Positions 43,249 through 52,883 are shown, counted from the first letter of the stretch. The stretch is 64,000 nucleotides of DNA from Curvibacter sp. (GCA_020248905.1 JADCGR010000003.1:1-64000); one strand, 5' to 3'. The notes: generated from the letters alone by a model not told the origin. Numbers and translations are program-made.

Positions 43249-43731
43249 ATGGAGTCCTGGCTCAATCAAGTGCTGACGCTTTTGGCAATGCCCGAGTACG
43301 GTCTGGTCACGCTGTTCCTGATCGCCTTCGTCTCCGCCACCCTCCTGCCCATGGGCTCGGAGCCTGCGCTGTTCGGCTTGCTCAAGCTCAACCCCGATTT
43401 GTTCTGGCCCGCCGTTCTGGTGGCCACAGCGGGCAACACGCTGGGGGGAGCGGTCAGCTGGGGCATGGGCTGGGGCTCGCATCGGCTCGTGGACCGCGTC
43501 CGTCACTCCGACACCCATGTACGCGCGCTGGACTGGCTGGAGCGTATCGGGCCTCGGGCCTGCCTGCTCAGCTGGCTGCCGGGCATTGGCGATCCGCTGT
43601 GCGCCGTCGCTGGCTGGCTGCGACTGCCGTTCTGGCCCTGCCTGCTCTACATGGCCATCGGCAAGTTCGCGCGCTATGTCACGATGACGGCCGTGCTGCT
43701 CTGGCTGTTTCCCGGCGGGGTCAGCCTCTGA
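43249..43731 (+). CDS. YqaA-like DedA-family membrane protein
   Basis: This 160-residue protein has about four to five hydrophobic segments and the YqaA/SNARE-associated pattern: [23 protein letters not shown] near the start, [16 protein letters not shown] with a glycine-rich turn, and [20 protein letters not shown]. DedA-like proteins are linked to lipid flipping and membrane homeostasis; the YqaA subgroup is uncharacterised. The start at 43249 (MESWLNQVL) suits the family; a TATACT at 43233-43238 lies just upstream. Its end overlaps convergent tctA by 11 bases. Confidence 0.85.
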   Translation: MESWLNQVLTLLAMPEYGLVTLFLIAFVSATLLPMGSEPALFGLLKLNPDLFWPAVLVATAGNTLGGAVSWGMGWGSHRLVDRVRHSDTHVRALDWLERIGPRACLLSWLPGIGDPLCAVAGWLRLPFWPCLLYMAIGKFARYVTMTAVLLWLFPGGVSL

Positions 43732-45214
43732 CGCGCCTCAGCCGGCGCCACAGGGACGGCAGCACCAGCAGGGCAATGGATACCGCCATCAGCGTGCCCG
43801 AGAGCGGGCGCGTGAAGAAGGTGAGCCAGTCGCCCTGGCTGATGGTCAGGGCCTGACGCATGGACTGCTCAGCCATGGGGGCGAGGATCATGCCGACGAT
43901 CAGCGGTGCCGCCGGGAAATCGAAGCGCCGCATCAGAAAGCCGAACAGGCCGAAGACAAAAAGCAGGCCCACGTTGAACACGGAGTTTCCGGCGCCGTAC
44001 ACCCCCGCAGTTGAGACCACGATGATGCCGGCATACAGCCAGGGCGGTGGGATCTTGAGGAGCTTGACCCACAGGCTGACCAGCGGCAGGTTGAGCACCA
44101 GCAGGATGACGTTACCGACGTAAAGGCTGGCGATCAGCGTCCAGACCAGGGCACCCTGCTGGCTGAACAGCTGCGGGCCCGTCTGGATACCATAGCCCTC
44201 AAAGGCCGAGAGCATGATGGCCGCCGTCGCGGATGTCGGGATACCCAGGGTCAGCAGGGGCATGAGCACACCTGCCGCAGCAGCGTTATTGGCGGCCTCC
44301 GGTCCGGCGACGCCTTCGATCGCGCCGTGGCCGAACTCTTCCGAATGCTTGCTGAGCTTCTTCTCGGTGTAATACGAGAGCATGGTGGGCAGTTCCGCGC
44401 CCCCCGCAGGCATGGCCCCGATGGGAAATCCGAAGAGCGCGCCGCGTATCCAGGCCTTCCAGGAGCGTGCCCAGTCCTGCGCGCTGAGCCAGAGGCTACC
44501 CGACATCTTCATGACCTCGCCACCGCGTGATTCACGCCCCTGCCAGGCAAGGTACAGGGCTTCGCCCACCGCAAACAGGCCAACAGCCACCACCGTGACC
44601 TCCAGCCCGTCGAGCAGCTCCGGACGGCCGAACGTGAAGCGCGGCTGACCGGTCTGCAGGTCAATACCCACCAGGCCGCACAGCAGGCCCGCGAACAGGC
44701 TCAAGAGCCCACGCAGGATCGAACTGCCAAGCACCGCCGACACCGCCACGAGCGACAGAACCATCAGGCTGAAGTACTCCGCTGGTCCGAAGGCCAGCGC
44801 AGCGTCCACTACCCAGGGTGCAACGAAAGTCAGCGCGAGCGTCCCGATGGTACCCGCCACAAAACTGCCAATCGCCGCCGTTGCCAAAGCCTGGCCCGCC
44901 CGGCCACGCCGCGCCATCTTGTTGCCCTCCAGCGCCGTGACGACCGCACCCGACTCGCCGGGCGTGTTGAGCAAGATGGAGGTGGTGGAACCGCCATAGG
45001 CAGCGCCGCAATAGATGCCCGCGAACATCACGAACATGCTGGTTGCCGGCACCTGGTAGGTCAGGGGCAGCAGCAGTGCGATGGTCAGCGCCGGACCGAT
45101 GCCGGGCAGCACCCCCACCAGCGTGCCCAGCAGGCAGCCCGCCAGCCCCCACAGCAGTGTCGTGGGCTGCAAGGCATTGGCAAAACCGCCCATCAGCGCC
45201 TGGAATCCGTCCAT
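43721..45214 (-). CDS. tctA: Tripartite tricarboxylate transporter, large membrane subunit TctA
   Basis: This 497-residue protein has about twelve membrane segments and the TctA signatures: [58 protein letters not shown] and [21 protein letters not shown]. TctA moves citrate-like carboxylates across the inner membrane using ion gradients, with TctB and the periplasmic TctC. It lies 30 bases after tctB and is the last gene of tctCBA. Confidence 0.95.
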   Translation of the reverse strand: MDGFQALMGGFANALQPTTLLWGLAGCLLGTLVGVLPGIGPALTIALLLPLTYQVPATSMFVMFAGIYCGAAYGGSTTSILLNTPGESGAVVTALEGNKMARRGRAGQALATAAIGSFVAGTIGTLALTFVAPWVVDAALAFGPAEYFSLMVLSLVAVSAVLGSSILRGLLSLFAGLLCGLVGIDLQTGQPRFTFGRPELLDGLEVTVVAVGLFAVGEALYLAWQGRESRGGEVMKMSGSLWLSAQDWARSWKAWIRGALFGFPIGAMPAGGAELPTMLSYYTEKKLSKHSEEFGHGAIEGVAGPEAANNAAAAGVLMPLLTLGIPTSATAAIMLSAFEGYGIQTGPQLFSQQGALVWTLIASLYVGNVILLVLNLPLVSLWVKLLKIPPPWLYAGIIVVSTAGVYGAGNSVFNVGLLFVFGLFGFLMRRFDFPAAPLIVGMILAPMAEQSMRQALTISQGDWLTFFTRPLSGTLMAVSIALLVLPSLWRRLRRVRG

Positions 45215-45244
45215 GAAAGCTCCCTACAACTTACGCACCAGACC

Positions 45245-45709
45245 CTACAGAGGCCAGCTGAATCCCGGCCCCAGACCGACGCCCAACACACGGGCAAAGA
45301 TGAACCAGAACGCGGTGGCGATGGCACCGCAAACCAGCGCGCTGCGCCAGCCCAGCGGCGCATCAAAGGCACGCGCGACACCCATGCCGCACAGCGTGGC
45401 CGGCACAACAAAGCCCAGCGGCCCCACCAGCGCCATGAATGCGACACCGGCGCCGAGCAGGCTGATCACGCGCGCATTGGCGCCGGCCAGCGGCTCGTTG
45501 CCGGGCACGCGGCCCTCGTCCGCCTGGCGCCCGCGCAGTGCGCTCACGCCATAGAGCACCGCCAGCAGCATCATCACAGCGACGACCACGGCCGGCACCA
45601 GAACCGGCCCCACCGTCATCTGCATGAGCGACTCCGGGATCACCGTGACCTGCCAGGCGGCCACAGCAGAAATGGCCAGCAGCAGGCCGGCGAGGCGCAG
45701 CGGGGTCAT
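45245..45709 (-). CDS. tctB: Tripartite tricarboxylate transporter, small membrane subunit TctB
   Basis: This 154-residue protein has four predicted membrane helices (near residues 5-20, 32-55, 82-105 and 125-148), a polar loop rich in Gly, Arg and Asp after the second, and little sequence signature, as usual for TctB. Assignment rests on size, topology and position between tctC and tctA. Confidence 0.9.
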   Translation of the reverse strand: MTPLRLAGLLLAISAVAAWQVTVIPESLMQMTVGPVLVPAVVVAVMMLLAVLYGVSALRGRQADEGRVPGNEPLAGANARVISLLGAGVAFMALVGPLGFVVPATLCGMGVARAFDAPLGWRSALVCGAIATAFWFIFARVLGVGLGPGFSWPL

Positions 45710-45758
45710 GTTGCCACCCCGCGCACCGTGCGGGGCAACCAGGCCCGGGCCGGGCCGC

Positions 45759-46733
45759 TCATGCCAGACCCAACTCTTTCATGATCGCCTCGGTATCGCG
45801 GATATTGGCGTTGATTTCGCGCTCGAAAGACGAATCCGCCAGGAATACATCGGTCCACTTGCGCGTATCCAGTTCCTTGCGCCAGGCCTCGGACGCATGC
45901 ACCTTGGTCATGAAGTCCACCAGCGCATCGCGCTGCGCCGTCGTGATGCCCGGCGCCCCGAAGACGCCGCGCCAATTGGCCGCGGTCACGCGCACGCCAA
46001 GCTCGGTCAGGGTGGGCACGTCCACGCCGGGGATGCGCTTGTTGCCGGACACCGCCAGGGGAACGAGGCGGCCCGCCTTGATCTGCTCTTCAAACTCGGA
46101 ATACCCTGAGATACCCGCCACCACCTGCCCGCCCAGCAGGGCCGCGTTGGCCGGGCCGCCGCCAGCAAAAGCCACATAGGCGGCCTCGCGGGGGTTGCCG
46201 CCCAGGGCCTTGATGATGAGGCCCAGCAAGAGGTGGTCAGTGCCGCCCGCGCTGCCACCGGCCACGGAGACCGCCTTGGGATTGGCCCTGAGCGCGGCTT
46301 CCAGGTCCTTCCAGGCCTTGATCTTGCCGCCAGCCGGGACCGCCACCACGCCGGCCTCTTCTGTCAGGCGCGCGATCGGCGTCACGTTGCGCATGGTGAC
46401 CGGGCTCTTGTTGGCGATGGCCGCGCCCACCATGACCGAGCCGCCGACCATCAGGCTGTTGCCCTGGCCCTTGCGCTGGTTCACATAGCGCGGCAGACCC
46501 ACCATGCCGCCTGCGCCGCCCACGTTCTCGAACGCCATATTGCCCACCAGGCCCGCTGCCTTGGCCGCACGCTCAATCGCACGCGCGGTGCCGTCCCAGC
46601 CACCGCCGGGCGCGGCCGGGACAAACATGTTCAGGGTCTCGAACAGGGGCTTGCCCTGGGCCCAGCCCGGCAGGGCCAGCGTCGCACCGGCTGCGGCACC
46701 CAGTCGCATGAAGTCGCGTTTTTTCATTTCCAT
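45759..46733 (-). CDS. tctC: Tricarboxylate-binding periplasmic protein TctC
   Basis: This 324-residue Bug-type receptor starts MEMKKRDFMRLGAAAGATLA with a signal peptide ending WAQG. It has the family's NMFVPAAPGGGWDGTARAIE ligand loop, ENVGGAGGMVGLPRYV, and GGSAGGTDHLLLG, closer to true citrate-binding TctC than the other Bug proteins in the window. AGGAG six bases upstream selects the ATG at 46733 over two neighbours. It heads tctCBA. The divergent regulator gene tctD, normally controlling this operon with tctE, is truncated, so regulation is probably altered. Confidence 0.93.
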   Translation of the reverse strand: MEMKKRDFMRLGAAAGATLALPGWAQGKPLFETLNMFVPAAPGGGWDGTARAIERAAKAAGLVGNMAFENVGGAGGMVGLPRYVNQRKGQGNSLMVGGSVMVGAAIANKSPVTMRNVTPIARLTEEAGVVAVPAGGKIKAWKDLEAALRANPKAVSVAGGSAGGTDHLLLGLIIKALGGNPREAAYVAFAGGGPANAALLGGQVVAGISGYSEFEEQIKAGRLVPLAVSGNKRIPGVDVPTLTELGVRVTAANWRGVFGAPGITTAQRDALVDFMTKVHASEAWRKELDTRKWTDVFLADSSFEREINANIRDTEAIMKELGLA

Positions 46734-46831
46734 GGTCATCTCCTGTGTAAGATTCAGCAGGCTAGCGCCTGTCCCGCTATTCTGGTGACTTGCCGCGAGA
46801 ACGGCTTTCAAACGGCTGTCAAAGCACCCCC

Positions 46832-46972
46832 GTGAATACCCTAGGTCTGCACCTGCTGCTGGCTGAAGACACGCCGGACCTGGCGCTCTGGCTGAGCACC
46901 ACACTGCGCCAGAGCGGTTTTCAGGTGAGCTTCGCGCACGACGGCCTCAGTGTGGAGAATTGGGCGCAATAG
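46832..46972 (+). pseudogene. tctD: Truncated response regulator TctD
   Basis: From a GTG at 46832 the frame reads VNTLGLHLLLAEDTPDLALW and continues LSTTLRQSGFQVSFAHDGLS, a clear start of a TctD-type OmpR-family receiver with the AED acidic pocket. After about 40 codons the similarity stops (VENWAQ then TAG at 46970-46972). The phospho-acceptor Asp, the rest of the receiver, the DNA-binding domain and tctE are all missing. The gene is divergent from tctC as expected. The break, at about 46,955, is the left boundary of the accessory segment. Confidence 0.85.
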
Positions 46973-47023
46973 ATCCGGCCACACAAGAATAGACGAGGGT
47001 AACGCAGCGTTTGTGCATTGCTC

Positions 47024-48259
47024 ATGAAGACCATCCTCGCTCTCATCGCTGGCACCTGCCTCCCCCTTGTCGTATTTCAGACCTGGGGGGCGGGAACGGC
47101 TGCATCGGCCGCCGCGCACTACCCGGTCGTTGGTACGGGGCAGGACAAGTGCTACAGCGAACATGGCGACGCCATCCAGTGCTCGGCGGCCGGGGCTTTT
47201 CTCTCCGGGCAGGACGCCCAGCATCCTGGCAGACGACCCAGCTATGTCGACAACGGCGACGGTACGGTCACGGACAGGGTAACGGGACTCGTCTGGGCAA
47301 AGGCGCCCAGCCCTCCGGTTACATTCTTCGATCTCGACGGCTTCGCGCGGGCGAGCCGTCTTGGCGGTCACGATGATTGGCGCACGCCGACAATCCGCGA
47401 ACTGTATTCGCTCATCGACTATCGCGGCGGGTATTCGGGCGATCCGCGAACCTCGCGACCCTACATCGACACCTCCGTCTTCGAGTTCGCCTACGGTGCG
47501 GGCACAGGCCTCGGCGACGCGGCGCACGGCCGAAGGCCGATCGATGTTCAGGAGTGGAGCGCGACACGCTACGTCGGCCGGACCATGGGCGGCGACGAAA
47601 CGGTCTTTGGCGTCAACTTCGCTGACGGCCGGATCAAGGGCTATCCGGTCAAGGACCCAGGCAACCGCATGCAGACGCCCAACCGGCTCGCCGTCCGACT
47701 GGTTCGAGGTCCTTCCTACGGGCGGAACGATTTCCACCCGGACGCTGAAACGGTGACCGATCGCGCAACGGGCCTGGTCTGGCAGCGGCGCAATGACGCT
47801 GGGGCGCTGCGCTGGGCGGACGCCCTGGCCTACTGCGGCGGGCTCTCGCTGGGCGGTCACCGGGACTGGAGACTGCCGAACGCGAAGGAACTTCATTCGA
47901 TCGTCGACTATTCCCGAATGCCGGCCATCGATCCGCTGTTCGGGTTCAGCGATCACCTTGTCTACCTCTGGTCGTCCACCACGCATCTCGAGGGGCCGCC
48001 GCCCGCGACGGCGCCGAATCGCGCCTTCTCACGGACCGGCGAACTCGCTGTCTATGCGGCGATCGGGCCGGCGATGGGTTACATGGAGGTGCCGCCCGGA
48101 TCAGGGCGACGCCGCTGGCTTGATGTGCACGGCGCAGGAGCCATGCGAAGCGACCCGAAGACGGCGACACCCGGCGCGTTTCCCTCCGGCTTCGGCCCCC
48201 AAGGCGACGACATTCGCGGACACAATCACGTCCTTTGCGTACGCGATCTGGCGGAGTGA
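47024..48259 (+). CDS. Secreted protein with two DUF1566 (Lcl C-terminal) domains
   Basis: This 411-residue protein has a signal peptide (MKTILALIAGTCLPLVVFQT to about TAASA). Two copies of the DUF1566 fold follow, at roughly residues 70-230 and 245-410. Each begins with a TVTDRVTGLVWAK or TVTDRATGLVWQR block and contains GGHDDWRTPTIRELYSLIDY or GGHRDWRLPNAKELHSIVDY. DUF1566 is related to formylglycine-type and C-type lectin-like folds and often occurs in surface or fimbrial adhesin-associated proteins; its function is unknown. The gene stands alone on the plus strand inside the accessory segment. The ATG at 47024 has no strong ribosome-binding site. Confidence 0.85.
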   Translation: MKTILALIAGTCLPLVVFQTWGAGTAASAAAHYPVVGTGQDKCYSEHGDAIQCSAAGAFLSGQDAQHPGRRPSYVDNGDGTVTDRVTGLVWAKAPSPPVTFFDLDGFARASRLGGHDDWRTPTIRELYSLIDYRGGYSGDPRTSRPYIDTSVFEFAYGAGTGLGDAAHGRRPIDVQEWSATRYVGRTMGGDETVFGVNFADGRIKGYPVKDPGNRMQTPNRLAVRLVRGPSYGRNDFHPDAETVTDRATGLVWQRRNDAGALRWADALAYCGGLSLGGHRDWRLPNAKELHSIVDYSRMPAIDPLFGFSDHLVYLWSSTTHLEGPPPATAPNRAFSRTGELAVYAAIGPAMGYMEVPPGSGRRRWLDVHGAGAMRSDPKTATPGAFPSGFGPQGDDIRGHNHVLCVRDLAE

Positions 48260-48418
48260 TGGCGCCCGGTGCGCGCGCTGGCTGCGCGCCTCGACCTCAA
48301 GGCGGCCGTGTTCGACTTGAACGACTCGCGCGAGGGTGTGATGGACTTCCCGAAAAGCATCCTCCCCCATGCTGTTCCTGCTGTTCTCAGACCACTACCT
48401 GGCGCAGGCGCGCGCGAC
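48260..48418. other. Non-coding or remnant stretch
   Basis: Between the DUF1566 gene and the DUF3987 remnant, frames on both strands are short and mutually inconsistent. A plus-strand frame (VRALAARLDLKAAVFDLNDS, about 48269-48340) looks protein-like and then shifts to another (LFLLFSDHYLAQARATYSG). I do not recognise either. It is probably part of a decayed gene. Confidence 0.4.
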
Positions 48419-49431
48419 CTACAGCGGCAACAGCACGAGAAGCGCGGCCAGACGCGCGATGTTCTCGGCTAACCTGGCGGCGGCATCGCAGATGACTACG
48501 TAGTCACCGCCACCTCCGAGGTTGCGCTCGATACGGTCATGCGCCTGTGCCCGAGCCGCGCGAGCCACGTGAGCCCCGTGAGCCGCGTGCGAGAGATCCA
48601 GCATCGTCGGCGAGAGTCCACCCTGCGCATCCATGGCGCATGGTGTGTCGAGCAAGGCGCATGCGCATGCGTTGAACGCATTGACGGCCGGCAGCACCTC
48701 GGGCGCTGGCCGATGGGGTCGCTGCCCATGTGTGCTGTCCGGCTACGCGATCAGGAAGCGGGCGATGAAGCCGCGGCCCCGCGGCAAGGCGCCGGCGCGT
48801 TCGAGAAAGCCGCGCAGCGCCTCGGGCTGCACCACCACGCCGAAGGTGAGGCGGCGGTCGCGCAACCGGAACGACGGCTTGCTGCGGCGGTCGACCGCGA
48901 TCTCGCCGCCGTCCCACAGCACGTTGGGCAGCGCGAGGTTGCGCAGGATGGCCTGGTAGCCCTTGCCGTGCGCGTCGAACACGGCGCCCGCCTCGGCCGA
49001 TATCACGGCCGCACTCGGCCAGCCGGTAACCAGCGCGTGGTAGAGCGCCTCGGGCGTGGCGTCGGCGTAGAGCAGGCGGGGAACGCTGACGGCTTGCGGC
49101 GCGGCGCCAAAGACCCGGTCGCAGGTGGTCTTGCGCTCGCCCGACTCGGCCACCGACAGCAGGTACAGCGGCACCTGAGCCGGCTAGTCTCCCGAGAGCC
49201 GGCCGCCGCAAGGCAGGAGAACACGTCGACCCCTGCCCCAGCCGCCGAGCCCATCGGCAGGCTGCGGCAACCCCTCAGCGGCCAGCCGCTGCGCCAACGA
49301 TGCGCGTCGTCATTACGCGGCGCGTCGGTAGTGACGACGCGTGAAAGCCCAGCGTTGGGGTCCTGGGTGTTCCAGCCGTGCGCCGCCAACAACGCGTCGA
49401 TCTTGACCCGGGCGAAGGCTTCGTTGGTCAT
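48419..49431 (-). pseudogene. Composite remnant: HsdR-like N-terminus joined to a broken DUF3987 (YfjI-type) gene
   Basis: At 49431 an ATG overlapping the fic stop begins MTNEAFARVKIDALLAAHGW NTQD, matching the N-terminus of type I restriction R subunits, but similarity ends after about 28 residues. From about 49180 to 48743 another frame reads VPLYLLSVAESGERKTTCDR with LLYADATPEALYHALVTGWP and LRNLALPNVLWDGGEIAVDR, typical of DUF3987 (YfjI) proteins of genomic islands. It stops at a TAG (48743-48745) in RFLIA*PDSTHG, where the family has Trp. The same frame then continues to 48419 with GGLSPTMLDLS and DAAARLAENIARLAAL. Thus there are at least a fusion by deletion, a frameshift near 49175-49190 and an amber mutation. 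Confidence 0.75.
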
Positions 49432-50621
49432 GTGCCCGCCTGTGGAGAGTCCTCGCCCGGCCCCATGTCGTTGAAGAGGGCGACATAGGGTGCGTAGCGA
49501 AAGCGCCGATTGCGCGCGTAGCCCGTCATCTCGCTGAGCACGTTCAGCTTCATCAGGCGGGAGACCAGACCGTTAGCCGCCGCATAGGTGGTGCCGGTCA
49601 TTTTCTGCACGTCGCTGACCGACACGATCGGACGGTCGAACAGCGATTCGAGCACCTTGTGGCCGTTCCCGGCGGCGCGACCGAGCTGTTCGGTGATCGC
49701 GGCGCGATGCTGCTCGCGCAACTGGAGAATGCGTCGCGCCGTTTCTGCTGCCTCGCGAGCGACCGAAATCACTCCCCGCAGGAAGAAGGCGAGCCAGGCC
49801 TCCCATGCCCCGTAGTCGCGCACGGCCTGCAGGTGCTCATAGTAGGACTGCCGGTGTTGCTTGAAGTAATGCGACAGGTACAGCACCGGCTTGTGAAGCA
49901 CGCCCGCCTCGGTCAGCAGGAAGGTGATCAGCAGCCGCCCGACGCGGCCATTGCCGTCTAGGAACGGATGGATGGTCTCGAACTGCACATGGGCCAGCGC
50001 GATCTTCACCAACGGAGGCAGTGAGTCGTCCCCGTGCAGGAACTTCTCCAGGTCGCCCAGCGCTTGCGCAACGGCATGATGCGGCGGGGGCACGAAGGCC
50101 GCCGTGTTCAGCGTGCAGCCGGCCGGGCCGATCCAGTTCTGGGTGGTCCGCAGTTCGCCGGGTTGAAGCCGTCCACCGCGTATGCCACGCATCAGTTCCG
50201 CATGGATCTCGCGAATCAGCCGCACCGAGACCGGCAGGTCCGGGAGCCTCGCGAGGCCGTGGTTCATCGCCCGCACGTAGTTGATCACCTCATCCACATC
50301 ACGAGGCAGGCGCTCGTCGAAGAGTTGCGCTTCAGCCGACAGCAGATCCTGCAGCGAGCTCTGCGTGCCTTCGATCTGGCTGGACAGGACCGCCTCCTTG
50401 CGCACGTACATGAAGACGAAGAGGTCCGCGTTCGGCAGCGTCAGCACGGAGCCGTCCAGCCGCCCCATCGCGCGGTCGGCCGCCGACAGCAGCGCTGGAA
50501 ACTCGCCCGTCAGGTCGATCGCCGGCTGTGGTGGCAGCGGCGCAGGCATGAAGGCGCGGTACCCCGTCGGCTGGGAGATGTACCGTCCTGCTCTCGTCGA
50601 TGACTCGGGGCGGCTGGCCAT
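49428..50621 (-). CDS. Fic-domain protein with N-terminal inhibitory motif
   Basis: This 397-residue protein is a class II-type Fic enzyme, which usually transfers AMP to target proteins. A Fic_N domain comes first and contains the auto-inhibitory motif SSQIEGTQSS (S-x3-E-G, about residues 81-86). The catalytic Fic motif HPFLDGNGRVGR (about residue 218) is intact. A C-terminal winged-helix region (VSVSDVQKMTGTTYAAANGL followed by VSRLMKLNVL) may bind DNA. Its stop overlaps the ATG of the HsdR-like remnant, suggesting that it once belonged to a restriction-associated operon. All key residues are present, so it may still function. Confidence 0.9.
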   Translation of the reverse strand: MASRPESSTRAGRYISQPTGYRAFMPAPLPPQPAIDLTGEFPALLSAADRAMGRLDGSVLTLPNADLFVFMYVRKEAVLSSQIEGTQSSLQDLLSAEAQLFDERLPRDVDEVINYVRAMNHGLARLPDLPVSVRLIREIHAELMRGIRGGRLQPGELRTTQNWIGPAGCTLNTAAFVPPPHHAVAQALGDLEKFLHGDDSLPPLVKIALAHVQFETIHPFLDGNGRVGRLLITFLLTEAGVLHKPVLYLSHYFKQHRQSYYEHLQAVRDYGAWEAWLAFFLRGVISVAREAAETARRILQLREQHRAAITEQLGRAAGNGHKVLESLFDRPIVSVSDVQKMTGTTYAAANGLVSRLMKLNVLSEMTGYARNRRFRYAPYVALFNDMGPGEDSPQAGT

Positions 50622-50704
50622 CCGTATCGCTGCCTTTCACATGGGGCCAAAACGAACCCATATGATAGTCTGCGTTTAGCAAGGAGGAAAGATGTGTCCT
50701 TGTG

Positions 50705-51592
50705 TTAGGCACCAGACGGTATGGCGCCGCCTTCCTCCCCCGCCGCCTTCTCCCACTCATCCAGCAGGCCCGCCCAGCGCTGCATCATCACCGCGCGGTC
50801 GGCGAGATACTCGGCGTGGTTGTAGGTGCGCCGCACCGAGTTGGGCTCCACGTGCGCGAGCTGGCGCTCGATCCAGTCGGGCCGGTAGCCCATCTCGTTG
50901 AGCCGGGTGCTGCCGGTGGTGCGGGTGGCGTGCGGGCTGTACTGCCCGCTCCAGCCCAGCACGTGCAGGGCCTGCCGGAACGAGGCGATCGCCATCGGCT
51001 TGCTGCGGTCGTCGCGCCCGGGGAACAGGTGCTCATGGTGGCCGGTGATGCCCCGCAGTGCCCGCAGCATTTCCACCGCCTGCCGGGGCAGCGGCACCGC
51101 ATGCGACTTGCGCTGCTTCATGCGCTCGGCCGCAATGCGCCAGAGCGCGGCATCGAGGTCGAATTCAGCCCAGCGCGCCTCCACCGACTCGCTCGGGCGG
51201 CACAGCGTGAGCCACATCAACCGGAAGGCCGCCAGTGTCTCGTGCCGGCCGCCATGGCCCGCCATGTCGCGCAGCAGGCGACCGATCTCCTCGGGCTCCA
51301 GCGCCCGCTTGTACTGGGTCTTGTTGGGCGGGAGGGCGCGGCGCACCGGGTAGACCGGGTCGCGGTCCACCCGCAGCGTGGCCATGGCCAGCTCGAACAC
51401 GCCGGCCATGCTGCGCTTGGCCTCGGCGGCCACGCTCGGCCCGTTCTTGCGGGCGGCGGTGGTGAGCTTGAAGCGGTAGCGCCAGGCCTTCACGCCATTG
51501 GGCTTGACCTCAAGCACGAGGCCGCTGCCGTCGGTGAGCTTGCAGGCCTTCTCGCGCGGCCGGGCCGCGCGGCACTGGGTGTCGGTGAGCAT
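50705..51592 (-). CDS. Tyrosine integrase (P4 type) with internal deletion
   Basis: The 295-residue frame starts MLTDTQCRAARPREKACKLT DGSGLVLEVKP, the N-terminal arm-binding DUF4102 domain of P4-like integrases, but after YRFKLTTAARKNGP it jumps to VAAEAKRSMAGVFELAMATL, which in relatives lies about 100 residues further on. Most of the arm-binding domain and the first part of the core-binding domain are therefore missing, in frame. The catalytic domain is complete, with CRPSESVEARW, HATRTTGSTRLNEMG and the nucleophile region RRTYNHAEY. Relatives have about 400 residues. It probably cannot recombine its sites, leaving the element immobile. Confidence 0.85.
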   Translation of the reverse strand: MLTDTQCRAARPREKACKLTDGSGLVLEVKPNGVKAWRYRFKLTTAARKNGPSVAAEAKRSMAGVFELAMATLRVDRDPVYPVRRALPPNKTQYKRALEPEEIGRLLRDMAGHGGRHETLAAFRLMWLTLCRPSESVEARWAEFDLDAALWRIAAERMKQRKSHAVPLPRQAVEMLRALRGITGHHEHLFPGRDDRSKPMAIASFRQALHVLGWSGQYSPHATRTTGSTRLNEMGYRPDWIERQLAHVEPNSVRRTYNHAEYLADRAVMMQRWAGLLDEWEKAAGEEGGAIPSGA

Positions 51593-51788
51593 GGGCGCCT
51601 CTGAGGGGGGGGTGGCGACCGCACCCGCTTGTTTTGGGGGCGAGCGATCCGCACCCGCGACGCCACCGGCTTCAGGATCGGCTTGCAATGGTGCCTGACG
51701 GCACCAGCCGGACCTAAATATCCATACAGATCAATAACTTGGTATTCCGACAAAGGCCCGGGAGAACCGCCGAAATCCGCCCAAACCG

Positions 51789-52883
51789 TTAGACGTTGAA
51801 CAGGAAGTTCATCACGTCGCCATCCTGCACAACGTAGTCCTTGCCTTCGGCGCGCATCTTGCCCGCGTCCTTGGCGCCCTGCTCGCCTTTGCAGGCGATG
51901 TAGTCCGCAAAGGAAATGGTCTGGGCGCGGATGAAGCCGCGCTCAAAGTCACCGTGAATAACGCCAGCCGCCTTCGGGGCCGTGTCACCGATGTGGATGG
52001 TCCAGGCGCGCACTTCCTTGACACCGGCCGTGAAGTAGGTCTGCAGACCCAGCAGCGTGAAGCCTGCGCGGATCAGGCGGTTCAGGCCCGGCTCCGACTG
52101 GCCGAGCTCCTTGAGGAAGTCCAACCGGTCGGCATCGTCCATCTCGGCCAGCTCGGCCTCGATCTTGGCGCAGATGGCCACCACCGGGGCGCTCTGCTTG
52201 GCCGCGTATTCCTTGAGGCGATCGAGCAGGGGGTTGTTATCGAAGCCATCCTCGGCCACATTGCCCACGAACATCGCGCGCTTGGCCGTGATCAGGCACA
52301 GCGGCTTGAGCAAGGCCTGCTCCTCGTCGGACAGGGCCAGGGCGCGCACGGGCTGGCCCTCGTTCAGCGCAGCCTGTACCTTGGGCAGGAGCTGGGCCAT
52401 CTTCGCAGCCTCCTTGTCATTGCCGCTCTTGGCCGCCTTGCTGTATCGCTGCAGAGCCTTGTCCACGGTGCCCAGATCGGCCAGGCAGAGTTCGGTCTGG
52501 ATCACCTCGATGTCAGCAATCGGGTCCACCTTGCCGGCAACGTGGATGACGTTGGGGTCTTCGAAGCAGCGCACCACGTTGACGACGGCATCGGTCTCCC
52601 TGATGTGGGCCAGGAACTGGTTGCCCAGGCCCTCGCCCTTGGAGGCTCCGGCGACCAGGCCCGCGATGTCCACGAACTCGACGATGGCCGGCACGATGCG
52701 CTCGGGCTTGACGATCGCAGCCAGCTGCTGGAGGCGGGGGTCCGGCACCTCGACCACGCCGACGTTCGGCTCTATGGTGCAGAAGGGGTAGTTCTCTGCC
52801 GCAATTCCCGCCTTGGTCAGGGCGTTGAATAGGGTGGATTTGCCAACGTTGGGCAGGCCGACGATGCCGCACTTGAGAGACAT
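51789..52883 (-). CDS. ychF: Redox-regulated ATPase/GTPase YchF
   Basis: This 364-residue OBG-family protein has the P-loop [15 protein letters not shown], the [13 protein letters not shown] switch, [20 protein letters not shown] (Walker B and G3) and a TGS domain with [15 protein letters not shown] and [14 protein letters not shown]. YchF hydrolyses ATP rather than GTP and interacts with ribosomes and stress responses. An AAGGAA motif precedes the ATG. It lies at the right flank of the accessory segment, with its stop about 200 bases from the integrase start. Confidence 0.97.
   Translation of the reverse strand: MSLKCGIVGLPNVGKSTLFNALTKAGIAAENYPFCTIEPNVGVVEVPDPRLQQLAAIVKPERIVPAIVEFVDIAGLVAGASKGEGLGNQFLAHIRETDAVVNVVRCFEDPNVIHVAGKVDPIADIEVIQTELCLADLGTVDKALQRYSKAAKSGNDKEAAKMAQLLPKVQAALNEGQPVRALALSDEEQALLKPLCLITAKRAMFVGNVAEDGFDNNPLLDRLKEYAAKQSAPVVAICAKIEAELAEMDDADRLDFLKELGQSEPGLNRLIRAGFTLLGLQTYFTAGVKEVRAWTIHIGDTAPKAAGVIHGDFERGFIRAQTISFADYIACKGEQGAKDAGKMRAEGKDYVVQDGDVMNFLFNV

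Noticed and set aside
48539-49474. 311-codon plus-strand frame in the island
   Set aside because: It is antisense to the DUF3987 remnant, whose conserved blocks are on the minus strand.
46955-51780. New phage-defence system around Fic/DUF3987/HsdR
   Set aside because: Only Fic is intact; the other parts are fragments, so this is a decayed island and not a working defence locus.
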